A DNA stretch of 64,000 bases from NCBI GenBank assembly GCA_963791425.1, contig CAWBSE010000003.1:1254163-1318162 (forward strand), written 5' to 3'. Shown here one piece after another: positions 41,738 to 51,917 of this stretch; position 1 is the first letter of the stretch, and the number at the start of each line of letters is the position of its first letter. The DNA is from DATBLE01 sp963791425 (lineage in GTDB: Bacteria > Actinomycetota > Thermoleophilia > Gaiellales > Gaiellaceae). The notes beneath the pieces are model-generated. The model was not told where the DNA came from. It ran no database searches and saw nothing but the letters and a program-made list of their open reading frames with translations. Both the position numbers and the translations under genes were made by a program.

Positions 41738-44690
41738 CCCCGTCCGGCCCGGCCGCGACCGGATCGGACGTTCCGACCACGATGACCGGCACTCCGGGAT
41801 CGGCCGTGACGGTGAGCGCGGCAGGCTCGATCCGCACACGAACGCTGCTGCCGCGGAAGCGGACGCGCAGTTCGAGGGCCGCCCACCCCGCGGGCAGCCT
41901 CGGGTCGATCCGAAGCGCCTCCGCGGTCGGCCGAAGCCCCGCGAACCCGAACGCGAGCGCCTGCCAGACGCTGCCCATCGTGGCGAGGTGCAGCCCGTCG
42001 GCGGTCGTGCCCGTGAGGTCGTCGAGGTCGATCCGGGTCGTCGTGTGCAGGGTCTCGACCGCCCGCTCCAGCATCCCGGCACGCGCGAACAGCGCGGCGT
42101 GGATGCCGGGCGAGAGCGAGCTGCCGTGCGCGTCCGCGGCTCGTAGAAGACGAAGGTTCGGGTCGCAGCGAGTCCCGGCGCGACCTCGTCGGGGACGAGG
42201 TGGTGGAGCATCAGCACGTCGGCCTGCTTGAGGACCTGCGCGCCGGGGCACCCGCTCGCGCCCGAGCAGGCAGGTCGGCCGCGATCGGGCGGCGCGGAAC
42301 GACGTCCTCGATGACGAGCGGCTCGAGCTCGCCAGAAGCCGGCGAACTGCTCGTAGAGCCCGGTGTCGGGGTCGTAGCCGTCGACGAGCGATGTCGGCGA
42401 GCGCGTAGCCAGCTCGCCCGCTCCTCGGCCGTGACGTCGCCGGGCGCGGCGGCGACGAGCTCGGCGGCACGGCGGAGATTCCAGCGGGCCATCACGTTCG
42501 TGTAGGCGTTGTCGTCGACCGGCTCGTGGTACTCGTCGGGGCCGATCACGCCGTAGATGTGCGCCGCGCCCGTCGGCGTCGAGCCTGATCCGCGAGGCCC
42601 AGTAGCGGGCGGTCTCGACGAGCAACTCGCGGCCCGGGCCGGCGGCGAACTCCTCGTCGCCGGTCCAGTCGACGTAGCAGGCGGCGGCCCAGGCGACGTC
42701 GGCGACGATGTGCTCCTCGAGCTGGCCGGTGCGGATCGGGATCACCCGCCCGGCGCGGTCGCGCGCCGAGCGGAGGTGTGACGTCGTCGCCCGTCGCGGC
42801 CGACTCCCACGGGAAGCGGGCTCCTCGCCGGCCGCTCGCGCGCGCCGCCGCGCGCGCCGCGGGAAGCCGCCGGATCCGGTACTCGAGCATCGCCCGGGCC
42901 GCCTCGGGGTGCGTGGCGGCGAGGAACGGGAAGACGAAGATGTCGGCGTCCCAGAACACGTGCCCGCGGTAGGCCGGCCCGGTCAGGCCGCGGGCACCCA
43001 CCGCCGCCTCTCCCGAGTCTGCGACCGATGCCATCAGGTGGAAGAGCGCGAACCGGACGGCGAGCTGGAGCTCGGCGTCTCCCTCGATGAGGATGTCCGC
43101 GTTCTCCCAGCGCCGGCCCCAGGCGCACCGGTGCTCGACGAGCAGCCGCTCGAAGCCGGCCTCTTCGGCCTCGACCAGGTCGGGGAGCGCAAGGTCCAGC
43201 CGGGTCAGCTCGACAGGGTCAGAGCGGTAGACCGCGATGCGGTCCAGGCGGCCGAGGGGACCCTGCTCGAGATGGTCATCTGCGGCCGCCACGGCCACGC
43301 GGCGGGTGGTCGCGCCCATGCGGGCAAGCGTGACGCGGCCCTGCCGGACCACGTCCGCCCTCGCGGACTCGCCGACGGCGAGCGGTGTGCTCTCTGCGAG
43401 AAGCTGCGCGGGGCCTTCTGCTCTGAGCACAGCCGATCCCGGCCGGGCGAACGACGAGAAGAGCACGGCCGACAGCCGGCCCCCGCCGGCCAGCTGGAGG
43501 TCCTGGCGGACGAGCCCGGCCCGGAGGTCGAGGACGCGGCGAAGGCTTGCTCGGTCGAGCTCGCCCGGGAGGAGATTCCACGCCTCGCACTCGAGGAGCG
43601 ACGTCGCCGGACCCTCGCCGTCGAACACGGCGGCGAAGACTCGCGGCGTCGCGTCCGGGTCGGCGGCGACCGGGCAACCCGTCGTTCCGAGAAACCCGTC
43701 GGCGAGCGTGAGCATGGCCGCCCGTCCCGGTTCGCTCTCGGGGTCGAGGCCGTCGAAGGCAACGCTCCACCCGGGCTGGGCCGACACGAGGGGCAGGTCG
43801 TGCTGTTCCCGCCGGGCGAGCTGGTCGTCGAGGAGCTCGAGGAACCGGTCGGGCCCGCCGCCGAGCGCGACCACGCCGTCCGGCACCCCGAACGGCTCGA
43901 CTCCGACCGAGACGACGGTTGCCGATCCCGTCGCGGGGACGAGCATGAGCGAATCGCTGCCCGGAACCCCACCGAGCGGCCCGAACTCATCACCGGCGAC
44001 GAGGACATCCTGCGGGCCGATACCGCGGCGCTGGAACTCCTCCAGCAGCCAGGACATGGAATCGGACTTGTCGGTCAGGCCGATCTCGACATGCTTCGCG
44101 TCGCTCGTCACCCGCGCGTCGGCGAGCCCGATCTCCCCGGCCGCCGCCTGGGCGATCTCGACGACGGCGGCGAGCCCTGCGATGCCGCACGCGCCGAGTC
44201 GGCTCTCGACCGCCTCCACGAGTTCCGCGATCCGCGCCTTCGGCGGGTCTGCCCAGCCCGGATCGGGGATCAGATCGATCTTCCTTCGGTTGAGGCGCTC
44301 GGCGACGATCTTCGCCTGCAACCCTCTGGCGGCGAGGCGCTCGACGGTGAGCTCGGCGGCACGGGTCAGCGCCGCCTCCTCCTCGGGGGAGGCAACGCGC
44401 CGGCTCAGGAGGCGCGGGCCGTCCGGCCCGACGTCGAACACCTCCGAGCCGCGGTTCAGGCAAAGGTAGAGACGGCCCGGGCCGGCCGGCCGTGCGGCGA
44501 GCTGGCGGTCGACGTTCTCGACGTGCGTCCCGCTGACGACACCGATGTCGAAGCCGCGCTCGCACAGCTGCTCGAGCACCAGCCGAACCCGCTCGGCCGG
44601 GGCGTCCCGGTCGGGCACCGCCGTCCCGTCCCAGTCGAACACCACCGCTTCGAAGCGGCGCTCGATCCGGTCGCCGGTCACCGCGCCCAT
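41697..44690 (-). pseudogene. HAD-like phosphatase fused to GH65 glycoside phosphorylase, many frameshifts
   Basis: From ATG 44690 a HAD domain (VVFDWDGTAVPD, later DVLVAGDEFGPLGG) runs into a family-65 glycoside hydrolase/phosphorylase: AYRGHVFWDADIFVFPFL, PWESAATGDDVTP. Homology then jumps between frames: TGQLEEHIVADVAWAA at about 42.73-42.68 kb, IGPDEYHEPVDDNAYTNVMA at about 42.55-42.49 kb, GYDPDTGLYEQFAGFW, LKQADVLMLHHLVPDE, and finally LSPGIHAALFARAGM to the stop at 41697. At least six frame changes fall within 42.1-42.8 kb. The total span of about 998 codons equals an intact member. Either decayed or affected by local indel errors. Confidence 0.75.
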
Positions 44691-45618
44691 CGAGCCTCCG
44701 CTCCGACGACCGGATAGCGGCCCTCGGCGCCCGGACGCAGAGGCTTCGGCCCGGCATCCACGGGTAGCAGCCCAAGCGCGTCGGCTGCGTCCCGGAAGAC
44801 GTCGTGGCCCGGTAGGGCGTACGACGCGTCGAAATCGACCGCGCCGTTGAGCTCGATGACCGAGTACCCCTCCTCGGTCGGCAGGAGGTCGATGCCGACG
44901 AGGTCGGCGTTGATCGCGGCCGCAGCGGCGATGCCGAGCGCACACGCGGCCGCCGTGGGTCGCGTCGGGCTGCGGGTTGCGCCGAGGCTGACGTTCGTTC
45001 TCCATTCGCCGGGGGCGGCGATGCGGCGGGTGGCGCCGATCACCACTCCGGCGGCGACGACGAGGCGGAGGTCGTGCCCGACGGGCGGGATCAGTTCCTG
45101 GACCAGCGCTCCGTGCCGCTGGAACCAGGGCCTGCATGCGGACTGCCTCCAGACAGCGCTGAAGCGCTTCCTCGCTGTCACACCGGAAGATGTCGACGCC
45201 CCAGCTGCCGTGGCGTGGCTTGACGACCAGCGGCGGTTCGATGTCCGGCACGGTCGACCGTTGGGCCGTAGATGCTCGGTGCGCGGATGAGGGATCCCCG
45301 CCCGGGCAAGCAGGCGGGCAGTGAGCAGCTTGTCGTGAGCGGCGGCGAGGGCCGAGGCCGGATTGAGAACACGGAAACCGCGCCGCTCGAGCCAGAGAAG
45401 CTCGAGGAGGCCGGGCTCGACGCCGTCGATGGTCGGCAGGATGTCGAGCCGGCCCGAGCGCGACGTCGCCCGGTCGCAGCCACGCGCCCAGTCTCGTTCG
45501 AGGCGACGAGCGCCGCGTCGATGCCGAGTGCGCGCCAGGCGGCGACGATCTCGACGTTCGTGTCGCTCCCGCCTGTGCCGCGAACCGCAACCCGCACGGC
45601 CGCCGGCGCCGTGAGCAC
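44678..45618 (-). pseudogene. RimK-like ATP-grasp ligase, frameshifted
   Basis: Homologous pieces are spread over different frames: VRVAVRGTGGSDTNVEIVAA near the GTG start (45618 or 45597), PPLVVKPRHGSWGVDIFRCD at about 45.2 kb, then GALVQELIPPVGHDLRLVVA and GIDLLPTEEGYSVIELNGAVD to the stop at 44678. These are the ATP-grasp motifs of the RimK/LysX group, which join amino acids to peptides or proteins. The end overlaps the HAD-GH65 start by 13 bases. At least two frame changes are needed. Confidence 0.65.
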
Positions 45619-45639
45619 GGCCTGCGTGCTGCGGTGACC

Positions 45640-46821
45640 GACGGCCGGCCAGCCGCGGCCGGATGGCCGGCTCGAGCAGAAGCAGCGCCAGAAGCGCCGA
45701 CCGCTCGGGCAGCCGGGCTGTATCGACCCGCTCGTCTGACGCATGCGAGCCCTCGCCGATCGGGCCGAGCCCGTCGAGCGTGCCCGTGAACAGGCTGGTC
45801 GTGTTCGCGTCCGAGCCGCCGCCGACGAGACCCGCATCCTCGAGCGACAGGCCCAGCTCATGACCGAGTGCGCTTCGCGGCCGCGAGCAGCGCCCGGTTA
45901 CGCGGGAGCGGCTCCATCGGAGGCCGGCCGAAGCCTCCCTCGACCTCGATCGTGGCCCCCTCGAGGACGGGCCGCAGACCTCTGACCGCCTGCTCCAGCC
46001 GGTGAGCCGCAGCTGCCGTCGGCGCGCGCACGTCGACGAATGCGCTCGCCACGGGCGCGACGACGTTGGAACGGAGTCCCCCGTCGATGGTGCCGACGTT
46101 GACCGTGACGCCTTGCGCCGGGTCGTTCAGATCGAATAGCCGCTGCACCTGGTGAGAGAGCTCGAGGATCGCGCTGACCCCGTGCTCGAAATCCGCGCCG
46201 GCATGTGAGCTTCGGCCGTGCACGGTCACGGTGAACCGGCCCAGGCCCTTGCGGGCGATCTTGAGCTTCCCGTCGGCACCCTCGCCCGACTCGAGCACGA
46301 ACGCTCTCTCGGCTCCACGGGCGAGCAGACGAATGAAGCGGGTCGACTCGACGCTACCGATCTCTTCATCCGTGTTCACGAACACGACCGGCGTCACCGA
46401 AGGTCGCAGCTCGAGCTCGTGCAGCGCACGGAGCGCGAACACGATCTCGACCAGGCCGCCCTTCATGTCGGCCACGCCCGGCCCGAAGAGCAACCCGCCC
46501 TCCACGTGGAGCGGCATCTCGGCAATCGTCCCGACGGGCCAGACGGTGTCCATGTGACCGATCAGGAGCTGGCGCGGACCGCCGTGGAGCCGCTGCCTCG
46601 GCCGCGCGTACAGGTGATCTCCGACCCCTTCGCCGCGGACGGGCCGAACCAGATAGTCGATCCGTTCGAGCTCGGCAGCGAGGATGTCGTACGGCCCGCG
46701 CTGGGTCTCCGGAGTCGAGCGACGGCGATTCGGCTCGTGCGAGTCGCTCCAGTAGCTCGACCTGCTCTCGGTCGCGCTCGCTCAGCCAGCCGAGAATCAG
46801 TTGTGAGGCAGCCGGCGCCAT
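45640..46821 (-). pseudogene. M20-family metallopeptidase/deacylase, frameshifted
   Basis: N terminus from ATG 46821 (LILGWLSERDREQVELLERLARAESPSLD). After a frame change the frame ending at 45858 carries GPGVADMKGGLVEIVFALRAL, VNTDEEIGSVESTRF, the dimerisation-domain motif VHGRSSHAGADFEHGVSA and MEPLPRN. A further change near 45.87 kb brings in the C-terminal GLSLEDAGLVGGGSDANTT-like part, ending near the ATP-grasp start; the exact stop is unclear. M20 enzymes hydrolyse peptide or acyl-amino acid bonds with two zinc ions. Confidence 0.7.
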
Positions 46822-46825
46822 CGTG

Positions 46826-47446
46826 CTAGAGCCGAAAGTCGGCGTGGTACGGAAACGACAGGCTGTCGCGCACAACGGCGAACCGGCCTGGAGCGAGATA
46901 CGCAAGCAGCCCGAGCCGGTGCACGAGATCGGCATCGTCCACCTCGGCTCCGCGCACCGCGTCACGGGCTGCCGACGCAGCCACCACCCGCCCGACGATC
47001 AGACTGTTCGGCCCGAAGCCGTCGACGATTCGCTCGAGTTCGCACTCCAGATAGAGGAAGCAGCCCTCGACGAGCCGCCCGTCCACCGCACGCGCGGGCA
47101 CGGACGGCACGGCCGCCAGCGTCGGCTTCGCACCGCCTTCGAACCGACCGCCCGCGGCCAGGCTCGACTCCACGATCTGTTCGGGCCTGGGAAAGCTGAC
47201 CGTGAACTGGGGATGCTCGATCACGTTCCCGTACGTCGCGTGCCGCGGACTGCACACGAAGCAGTAGAAGCCCTCCCAGCCGAGCGGCATCGCCATGTGC
47301 TTGGGAGCGAAGTCGTAGCCGTCAGCCTCTTTCGTCCCGACCAACACGAGCGGCGCGACGGCGAACACGCGCTTCCACATCTCCGGCCCGACCGTCAGCT
47401 CGATCAGCCCCTCACCCACCTCGACCGGCGCCCGTACGTCCGCCAT
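46826..47446 (-). CDS. Flavin reductase-like (FMN-binding split barrel) protein
   Basis: 206 residues. LVLVGTKEADGYDFAPKHMAMPLGWEGFYCFVCSPRHATYGNV and FTVSFPRPEQIVESS fit the DIM6/NTAB flavin reductase family, which binds FMN and supplies reduced flavin or acts on its own substrates. ATG 47446 is preferred; the frame also reads from GTG 47491. It lies 4 bases before the damaged M20 gene and, unlike the three genes downstream, is intact. Confidence 0.8.
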   Translation of the reverse strand: MADVRAPVEVGEGLIELTVGPEMWKRVFAVAPLVLVGTKEADGYDFAPKHMAMPLGWEGFYCFVCSPRHATYGNVIEHPQFTVSFPRPEQIVESSLAAGGRFEGGAKPTLAAVPSVPARAVDGRLVEGCFLYLECELERIVDGFGPNSLIVGRVVAASAARDAVRGAEVDDADLVHRLGLLAYLAPGRFAVVRDSLSFPYHADFRL

Positions 47447-47635
47447 CGCCTCAGGCTGGCAGGGAGCCACGTGCCTGGCATCGGGAGCCACACCGACCGA
47501 ACCTACGGCCTAGTCCTCATGACGGTTCAGCAGGCCCGCTTCATGACCCCGAGGCAACGTCGAGTCCGTGTTGTCCCCGATGCACGACCGCCCCGCGCGA
47601 GCGACGCTCTTCGATGCCCACGGCAAGGAGATCCC

Positions 47636-47863
47636 ATGACGAAGACCGCTGACCACCCGCACGTGTCCCCCGGTGACGTCCTGGTCATTCACGGCCATCG
47701 GGTCGGCGAGAAAGCGCGAAAGGGCGAGATTCTCGAGGTGCTGGGCGAGCCCGGCCACGAGCACTACCGCGTGAACTGGGACGACGGCCGCGAGAGCCAC
47801 TTCTACCCCAGTAATGACGCCGTGATCGAGCCCAAGGCTCCACGTCGGACAGGAAGACCGTGA
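47636..47863 (+). CDS. DUF1918 small protein
   Basis: 75 residues with the DUF1918 pattern VSPGDVLVIHGHRVGEKARKGEILEVLGEPGHEHYRVNWDDGRES, a small SH3-like barrel found almost only in actinobacteria; function unknown. AAGGAG lies 6 bases before ATG 47636. Its stop overlaps the next GTG. Confidence 0.88.
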   Translation: MTKTADHPHVSPGDVLVIHGHRVGEKARKGEILEVLGEPGHEHYRVNWDDGRESHFYPSNDAVIEPKAPRRTGRP

Positions 47864-48324
47864 CCACCACGGACATCGTCAGAGAGCTGATCGAGGAGCG
47901 CCTCGACTATGAACTGATGCCGCATGCACACACGGAGCGTGCAAGGGACGAAGCGGCAGCGATGGGGGTGCCCCCGAGAGAGGTCGGCAAGACGCTGATC
48001 CTGAACGGCTCGAGCGGTTTCGTGCGCGCGGTGATTCCGGCCTCGGAGCGGCTCGACCTGCACAAGGTGCGCGATTCCGTCGGCGACCAGAAGCTCCGCC
48101 TCGCAACAGAGCAGGAGATCGCGGAGGTCTATCTCGGGTTCGAACTCGGCGCGGTGCCTCCGCTCGGCGGCCCGGCCACCGATCGGATCCTGGTCGACTT
48201 CCGGATCGCCGAACTCGACCACGTGATCGTCGAAGCGGGAACGCACGAACAGTCGATCAAGATGCGCACCACCGACCTGCTTGCGCTCTCCGGGGCCAAG
48301 CTCGCCGACATCACAGCTGAGTAA
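47860..48324 (+). CDS. YbaK/EbsC-family aminoacyl-tRNA deacylase-like protein
   Basis: 154 residues. VGKTLILNGSSGFVRAVIPASERLDL with the conserved Lys, and GAVPPLGG, match the YbaK/ProX domain that hydrolyses mischarged aminoacyl-tRNA. GTG 47860 overlaps the DUF1918 stop (GTGA), so both are co-translated. Confidence 0.85.
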   Translation: MTTTDIVRELIEERLDYELMPHAHTERARDEAAAMGVPPREVGKTLILNGSSGFVRAVIPASERLDLHKVRDSVGDQKLRLATEQEIAEVYLGFELGAVPPLGGPATDRILVDFRIAELDHVIVEAGTHEQSIKMRTTDLLALSGAKLADITAE

Positions 48325-48493
48325 CCCGCCGGCTCGCGTCGTAAGGCTTCTACCGGCTCTAGCGTCGCAGGCTACGAGGGCACGGTTTGGGTAGCCCCGT
48401 TTAGATGACCAGGAGGTCCGCCGCATCCGTGGCAGGCGACCAGGAGGCCGCCGCCCCGCGAGGCGGTGCAGGAGACGCCGGCCTCGGGGAGGC
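48325..48493. other. Intergenic stretch with two GACCAGGAGG motifs
   Basis: GACCAGGAGGTC at 48407-48418 and GACCAGGAGGCC at 48438-48449. The same 12-mer recurs beside tRNA-like fragments at 49.55 and 56.69 kb. No gene seen. Confidence 0.4.
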
Positions 48494-49396
48494 TCAGCCC
48501 GTGGCTCCGACGGCCCTGCGCGCGTAGTCGGCGACCGAGGTCAGCTCGACGGGGATGCGCTCGAGCGTCGGGCCCATGTCGATCGCGTCACCGCGGGCGT
48601 ATGCAAGCATCAGCCCGGCAAACGACTCCTGCATCGGGTCTGTCGCGCCGACCAGCTGCGACTCGAGCTCGGAGAGCGGCACGAAGACGCGCTCGAAGCT
48701 CTCACCGGTCAGCTGCTCGAAGAGCTCGATCGCCGCGAGCGGCGAGACGGGATCCGGGCCGCCCAATTCAAGCACGGTGTTCTTGACCCCAGGCGTGTCG
48801 ATCGAGCGGACGGCGAACTCGGCGACGTCGTCCTGCGAGATGAAGCTGATCGGGCTCGTGCCGTCGCCGTAGACGGTGACCTTGCGGTTCGCGTGGTCGA
48901 AGCCGCCGGGCAGACCGAGCCAGAACTCGGTGAAGAACGTCGCACGGAGGATCGTGTGGTCGATCCCGCTCTCCTGCAGGCGCTGCTCCACGGCGAGCTT
49001 GGCTCGCTCGAACGGAGTGTCGACGGCGAGCACGGTCGTCGAGTGGGATACGAAGACGAACCGGCCGACGCCGGCGGCCGCGGCGGCGTCGACGAGCGCG
49101 GACTGGCCGTCGCGGTCGACGCGGTCGAGGGTGTCGTCGGGCTGGCGCCCCACTGCCTCCGCGGTGCTGACGATCGCGGACGCGCCGACACACAGCGCCG
49201 GCAGCGTCGCGAGGTCCTTCAGGTCGGCCTCGACGAGTTCGGCGCCGAGCGCGCGGAGCGCCGCGACCCGTTCGGGGTCAGAGGTGGAACGCACGGCGGC
49301 CCGCACGGGGACGCCCCTGTCCGCGAGCCGTCGGCAGATCAGGCCTCCGAGCGTGCCGGTGGCGCCGACCACGAGCGTCATCCCGTTCTCAGCCAT
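48494..49396 (-). CDS. NmrA-like/atypical SDR protein
   Basis: 300 residues with LVVGATGTLGGLICRRL (residues 8-24) and the TILRATFFTEFW and GGPDPVSPLAAIELFEQLTG segments of NmrA-type NAD(P)-binding proteins. It belongs to the same superfamily as 319-1269 but is only distantly alike. Probably a reductase or redox sensor. ATG 49396. Confidence 0.85.
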   Translation of the reverse strand: MAENGMTLVVGATGTLGGLICRRLADRGVPVRAAVRSTSDPERVAALRALGAELVEADLKDLATLPALCVGASAIVSTAEAVGRQPDDTLDRVDRDGQSALVDAAAAAGVGRFVFVSHSTTVLAVDTPFERAKLAVEQRLQESGIDHTILRATFFTEFWLGLPGGFDHANRKVTVYGDGTSPISFISQDDVAEFAVRSIDTPGVKNTVLELGGPDPVSPLAAIELFEQLTGESFERVFVPLSELESQLVGATDPMQESFAGLMLAYARGDAIDMGPTLERIPVELTSVADYARRAVGATG

Positions 49397-49526
49397 GTCC
49401 GTCCTCCCCTGGATCGCGATTGCCCCGTGTCGGGCGATCGTAGCTCCCCCGGCCCGTGCGGCCTGCGGCGTGACCGATCAAGGAGCGCCCTTCAACCGGC
49501 GCCGAGGGACGAGAACGCAGCATGAT

Positions 49527-49569
49527 GAAGCCTCCTGGCCCGCGTCTGGCGGAGGACCAGGAGGTCTTC
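49527..49569. repeat. Inverted repeat built from GACCAGGAGGTC
   Basis: CCTCCTGG (49531-49538) pairs with CCAGGAGG (49557-49564) across 18 bases, with flanking GAAG/CTTC pairing. Confidence 0.5.
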
Positions 49570-49626
49570 CCGGAGAGCGGCAGCTTCGCTTAACCCAAGG
49601 GTGAACGGGATTCGCAAATCCCCGGT

Positions 49627-49690
49627 GCAGGCGGTTTCCGCTTCTCGCAACCGCCTGCAGGCTCTCAGGCCTGACTTATTGATCCCCATG
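49627..49690. repeat. Structured element, copy 2
   Basis: GCAGGCGGTT...AACCGCCTGC forms a 10-base-pair stem, followed by AGGCTCTCAGGCC and TGACTTATTGATCCCC. It corresponds to copy 1 at 25536, with paired substitutions in the stem. Confidence 0.55.
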
Positions 49691-49864
49691 AAGAGGAGGC
49701 CACGTCCGCAGCTGACGCGGTTGCGCCGGCCGAAGGACGCACTCGTTGTCGAGGAATAGTCGACGTCGTCTAGATATGCCTGCCAACCGCCGGCCTCGGG
49801 CGGGACCGTAACAGCCCCACTGTCGGCCGACTCCATCCGCCTCAACGCATTACACTCCCCCGCC

Positions 49865-50467
49865 ATGGCAGCGGTCGGCGCTGGGGTGCACGCTGGGTCG
49901 GCCCCTCTCGAGCGGCCCCAGGTTGAGATCCTGCCCGTGCGCGCGTTACCGATCGTCGGGGCGATCATGGTGGGCATCGTCGTCGCTATCGCGACGAATT
50001 CGCTCTGGGCGCTCGATGCGTTCCACGTCGTCGGCGGCGGGCTCTGGACGGGGATCGACCTCTTCTTCGGGTTTGTGCTCGGACCGATCCTTGGGCGGAT
50101 GTCGCTGCAGAGCCGCGCCGAACTGACCGCGCGGTTGATGCCGAAGATGGTGCTGATCATCCCGACGCTCGTGACGATGACGCTCGCCGCCGGCTTCCAG
50201 CTCGCCCGGCACAACGGCATGCTTGCGGCTGGCTACCCGCAGCACGGCTGGGTGGTCGCGTCGATGATCGTCGTCGCCGTGATGGCGGTGATCGCGATCG
50301 GTCTGCTCGAGCCGGCCAACCTGGCCGTCCTCTTCGAGATGCGCAAGCCGCAGCCGGACGGTGCGGTGATCGAGAAGCTGATGAAGCGCTTCATCTACAC
50401 CGCGGGGATCACCGGCGCGATGCAGATCGCGACGCTCGTGATCATGACCAAGCTGGCCAGCGCATGA
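49865..50467 (+). CDS. Integral membrane protein (DUF2269/CopD-like)
   Basis: 200 residues with four hydrophobic segments: IVGAIMVGIVVAIATNSLW, WTGIDLFFGFVLGPILG, LIIPTLVTMTLAAGF and VASMIVVAVMAVIAIGL. HVVGGGLWTGIDLF gives a His in helix 2, as in haem- or copper-binding CopD/DUF2269-like proteins. ATG 49865. The stop overlaps the next ATG (ATGA). It may be related to the partial gene at 1-291. Confidence 0.7.
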   Translation: MAAVGAGVHAGSAPLERPQVEILPVRALPIVGAIMVGIVVAIATNSLWALDAFHVVGGGLWTGIDLFFGFVLGPILGRMSLQSRAELTARLMPKMVLIIPTLVTMTLAAGFQLARHNGMLAAGYPQHGWVVASMIVVAVMAVIAIGLLEPANLAVLFEMRKPQPDGAVIEKLMKRFIYTAGITGAMQIATLVIMTKLASA

Positions 50468-50901
50468 CCACAGCGGCACCCGCATCCACGTCCAGTTCCA
50501 TCGGCGCACGGCCAGCGCCGCCGATCACCCAGCTCGGCATGGCCTCGATCGCGCTCGTTGCCAGTGGTGTCATCTACCTCGCCGCTTACCTGCCCCGCAC
50601 CGCGCCGCTCGCACCGGCGATCGGGCTCCTCGTCGCGGCCGCGCTCGTTCTGGTCACGAGCGTCGTGCTGCTCACTCTCCAGAAAGACTTCGCCTGGTGG
50701 CGCTTCTTCCAGGTCGCCAAGTGGGCGCTCCTCGCGTACATCGTAATCGCGGGGATGATCGAGTACGCGTTCGTCTACGACCAGACGCGCGGACCGGTGC
50801 TCGTCGTGATGACGCTCCTGCTCGCTACCTTCACGCTGAACGTGCCAATCCTGCTCGCCTTCACCGTCGCACGGTTCCAGGATCCGCGCGCACCCCACTG
50901 A
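50464..50901 (+). CDS. Small four-helix membrane protein
   Basis: 145 residues: a Pro/Ala/Ser-rich N terminus, then four hydrophobic segments (MASIALVASGVIYLAAYL, AIGLLVAAALVLVTSVVLL, ALLAYIVIAGMIEYAFVY, VVMTLLLATFTLNVPILLA). Family not recognised. ATG 50464 overlaps the upstream stop, so the two membrane proteins are probably partners. Confidence 0.7.
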   Translation: MTTAAPASTSSSIGARPAPPITQLGMASIALVASGVIYLAAYLPRTAPLAPAIGLLVAAALVLVTSVVLLTLQKDFAWWRFFQVAKWALLAYIVIAGMIEYAFVYDQTRGPVLVVMTLLLATFTLNVPILLAFTVARFQDPRAPH

Positions 50902-51148
50902 GCGCGCGATGAGCACAACTGATTGAGCGAAGTTAGGTTTTCCCAGTTCGGCAGGATTCGCTCATTTTGGGAGCACGACTGGTAGCACGGCTTGGGTCGG
51001 CGTCCGTTCGTTTCGGTGGCTAGGAGCCGGCCATCCTCGCGGTGCCGGCCTCCCCGGCCGACGCGCTCTGGGGAGCTAGCGACCCGTCGTCACGACGGCG
51101 TTTGCGAACCCCTCCATCAGGGCGGCGTCCATTTCATTGTCTGCCATG

Positions 51149-51220
51149 TCGGCATCCCCATCGGGCAGCAGATCGGCATCGCCGTCCGGCAGCAGGTCAG
51201 CATCTCCGTCGGGGAGATCG
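51149..51220. repeat. Three imperfect 24-base tandem units
   Basis: Units start at 51149, 51173 and 51197 with the pattern TCGGCATCnCCGTCsGGCAG. Read on the minus strand they encode LPDGDADL repeats. Confidence 0.6.
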
Positions 51221-51546
51221 TCGGCGCCAACGGGTGGAGGAAGCGGCGGCACTGTGGCGCCCCGCCCGCGGATTGTTCTCGACCCCATCACTATCACCGG
51301 TCGCCTCGATGATCGACTATGACAGCGCCTATGACGCCGGCCGTGAATTCGCCTTCGACCACCGAAGCGACAACCAGGAGGCCGGCCGCGACAGCGCTAG
51401 CCCCGGTACGAGCGCACCATCTCCATGTCAGTTGCGCTGCCGCTTCCCGATGGGCATCGCGACCGTTAGTCGGGGCGATCTGGCGGTGAGCTCGGAAGAG
51501 CTAGACGGTTACTCGGCCGATCGGGGCAAGGTTCCAAAGAAGCAAC

Positions 51547-51596
<50 letters not shown>

Positions 51597-51861
51597 ACGA
51601 GTCGCTCTAGCCCGGGCGGGCTCGATTTGTTCAGGTGACGCCGGTTGAGCTGAATTCGTTCAGATTCCCTCAGTTCGGTATCACGGTCGGTAGCACGGGC
51701 GTAGCCACAGTGGACAACACAGAGGTGGCAGTCCCGTAACGGTTGCCAGCGCCTGACGTTTCGGCGCAAGATCCGCTCCGGCGAGCACGAACCGGTCAGC
51801 GAAGTTCTCGACCTGCTGGCCGAGCTGGCCTAGACCTACCGGCTCGCAGAGGTGACGCTTG

Positions 51862-51899
51862 GAATGCCGGGAGACCCCGCTTCGGGGTCTCCCGGCATT
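51862..51899 (-). terminator. Strong terminator of the NHL-protein gene
   Basis: AATGCCGGGAGACCCCG pairs perfectly with CGGGGTCTCCCGGCATT around CTT, just after the minus-strand gene's stop. Confidence 0.8.
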
Positions 51900-51917
51900 G
51901 CCCAAAGGAGGAGTCGA

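Larger units (their letters stand above)
49397..49864. other. Intergenic stretch of 468 bases with structured elements
   Basis: Contains the hairpin at 49527-49569 and the structured element at 49627-49690. Nothing coding was recognised. Confidence 0.5.

Noticed and set aside
42546..45590. Single 1014-residue protein on the minus strand
   Set aside because: The frame joins a shadow part of the ATP-grasp gene to the HAD-GH65 gene; the real start is ATG 44690.
51149..51220. CRISPR-like repeat
   Set aside because: Short contiguous units without spacers and no cas genes.
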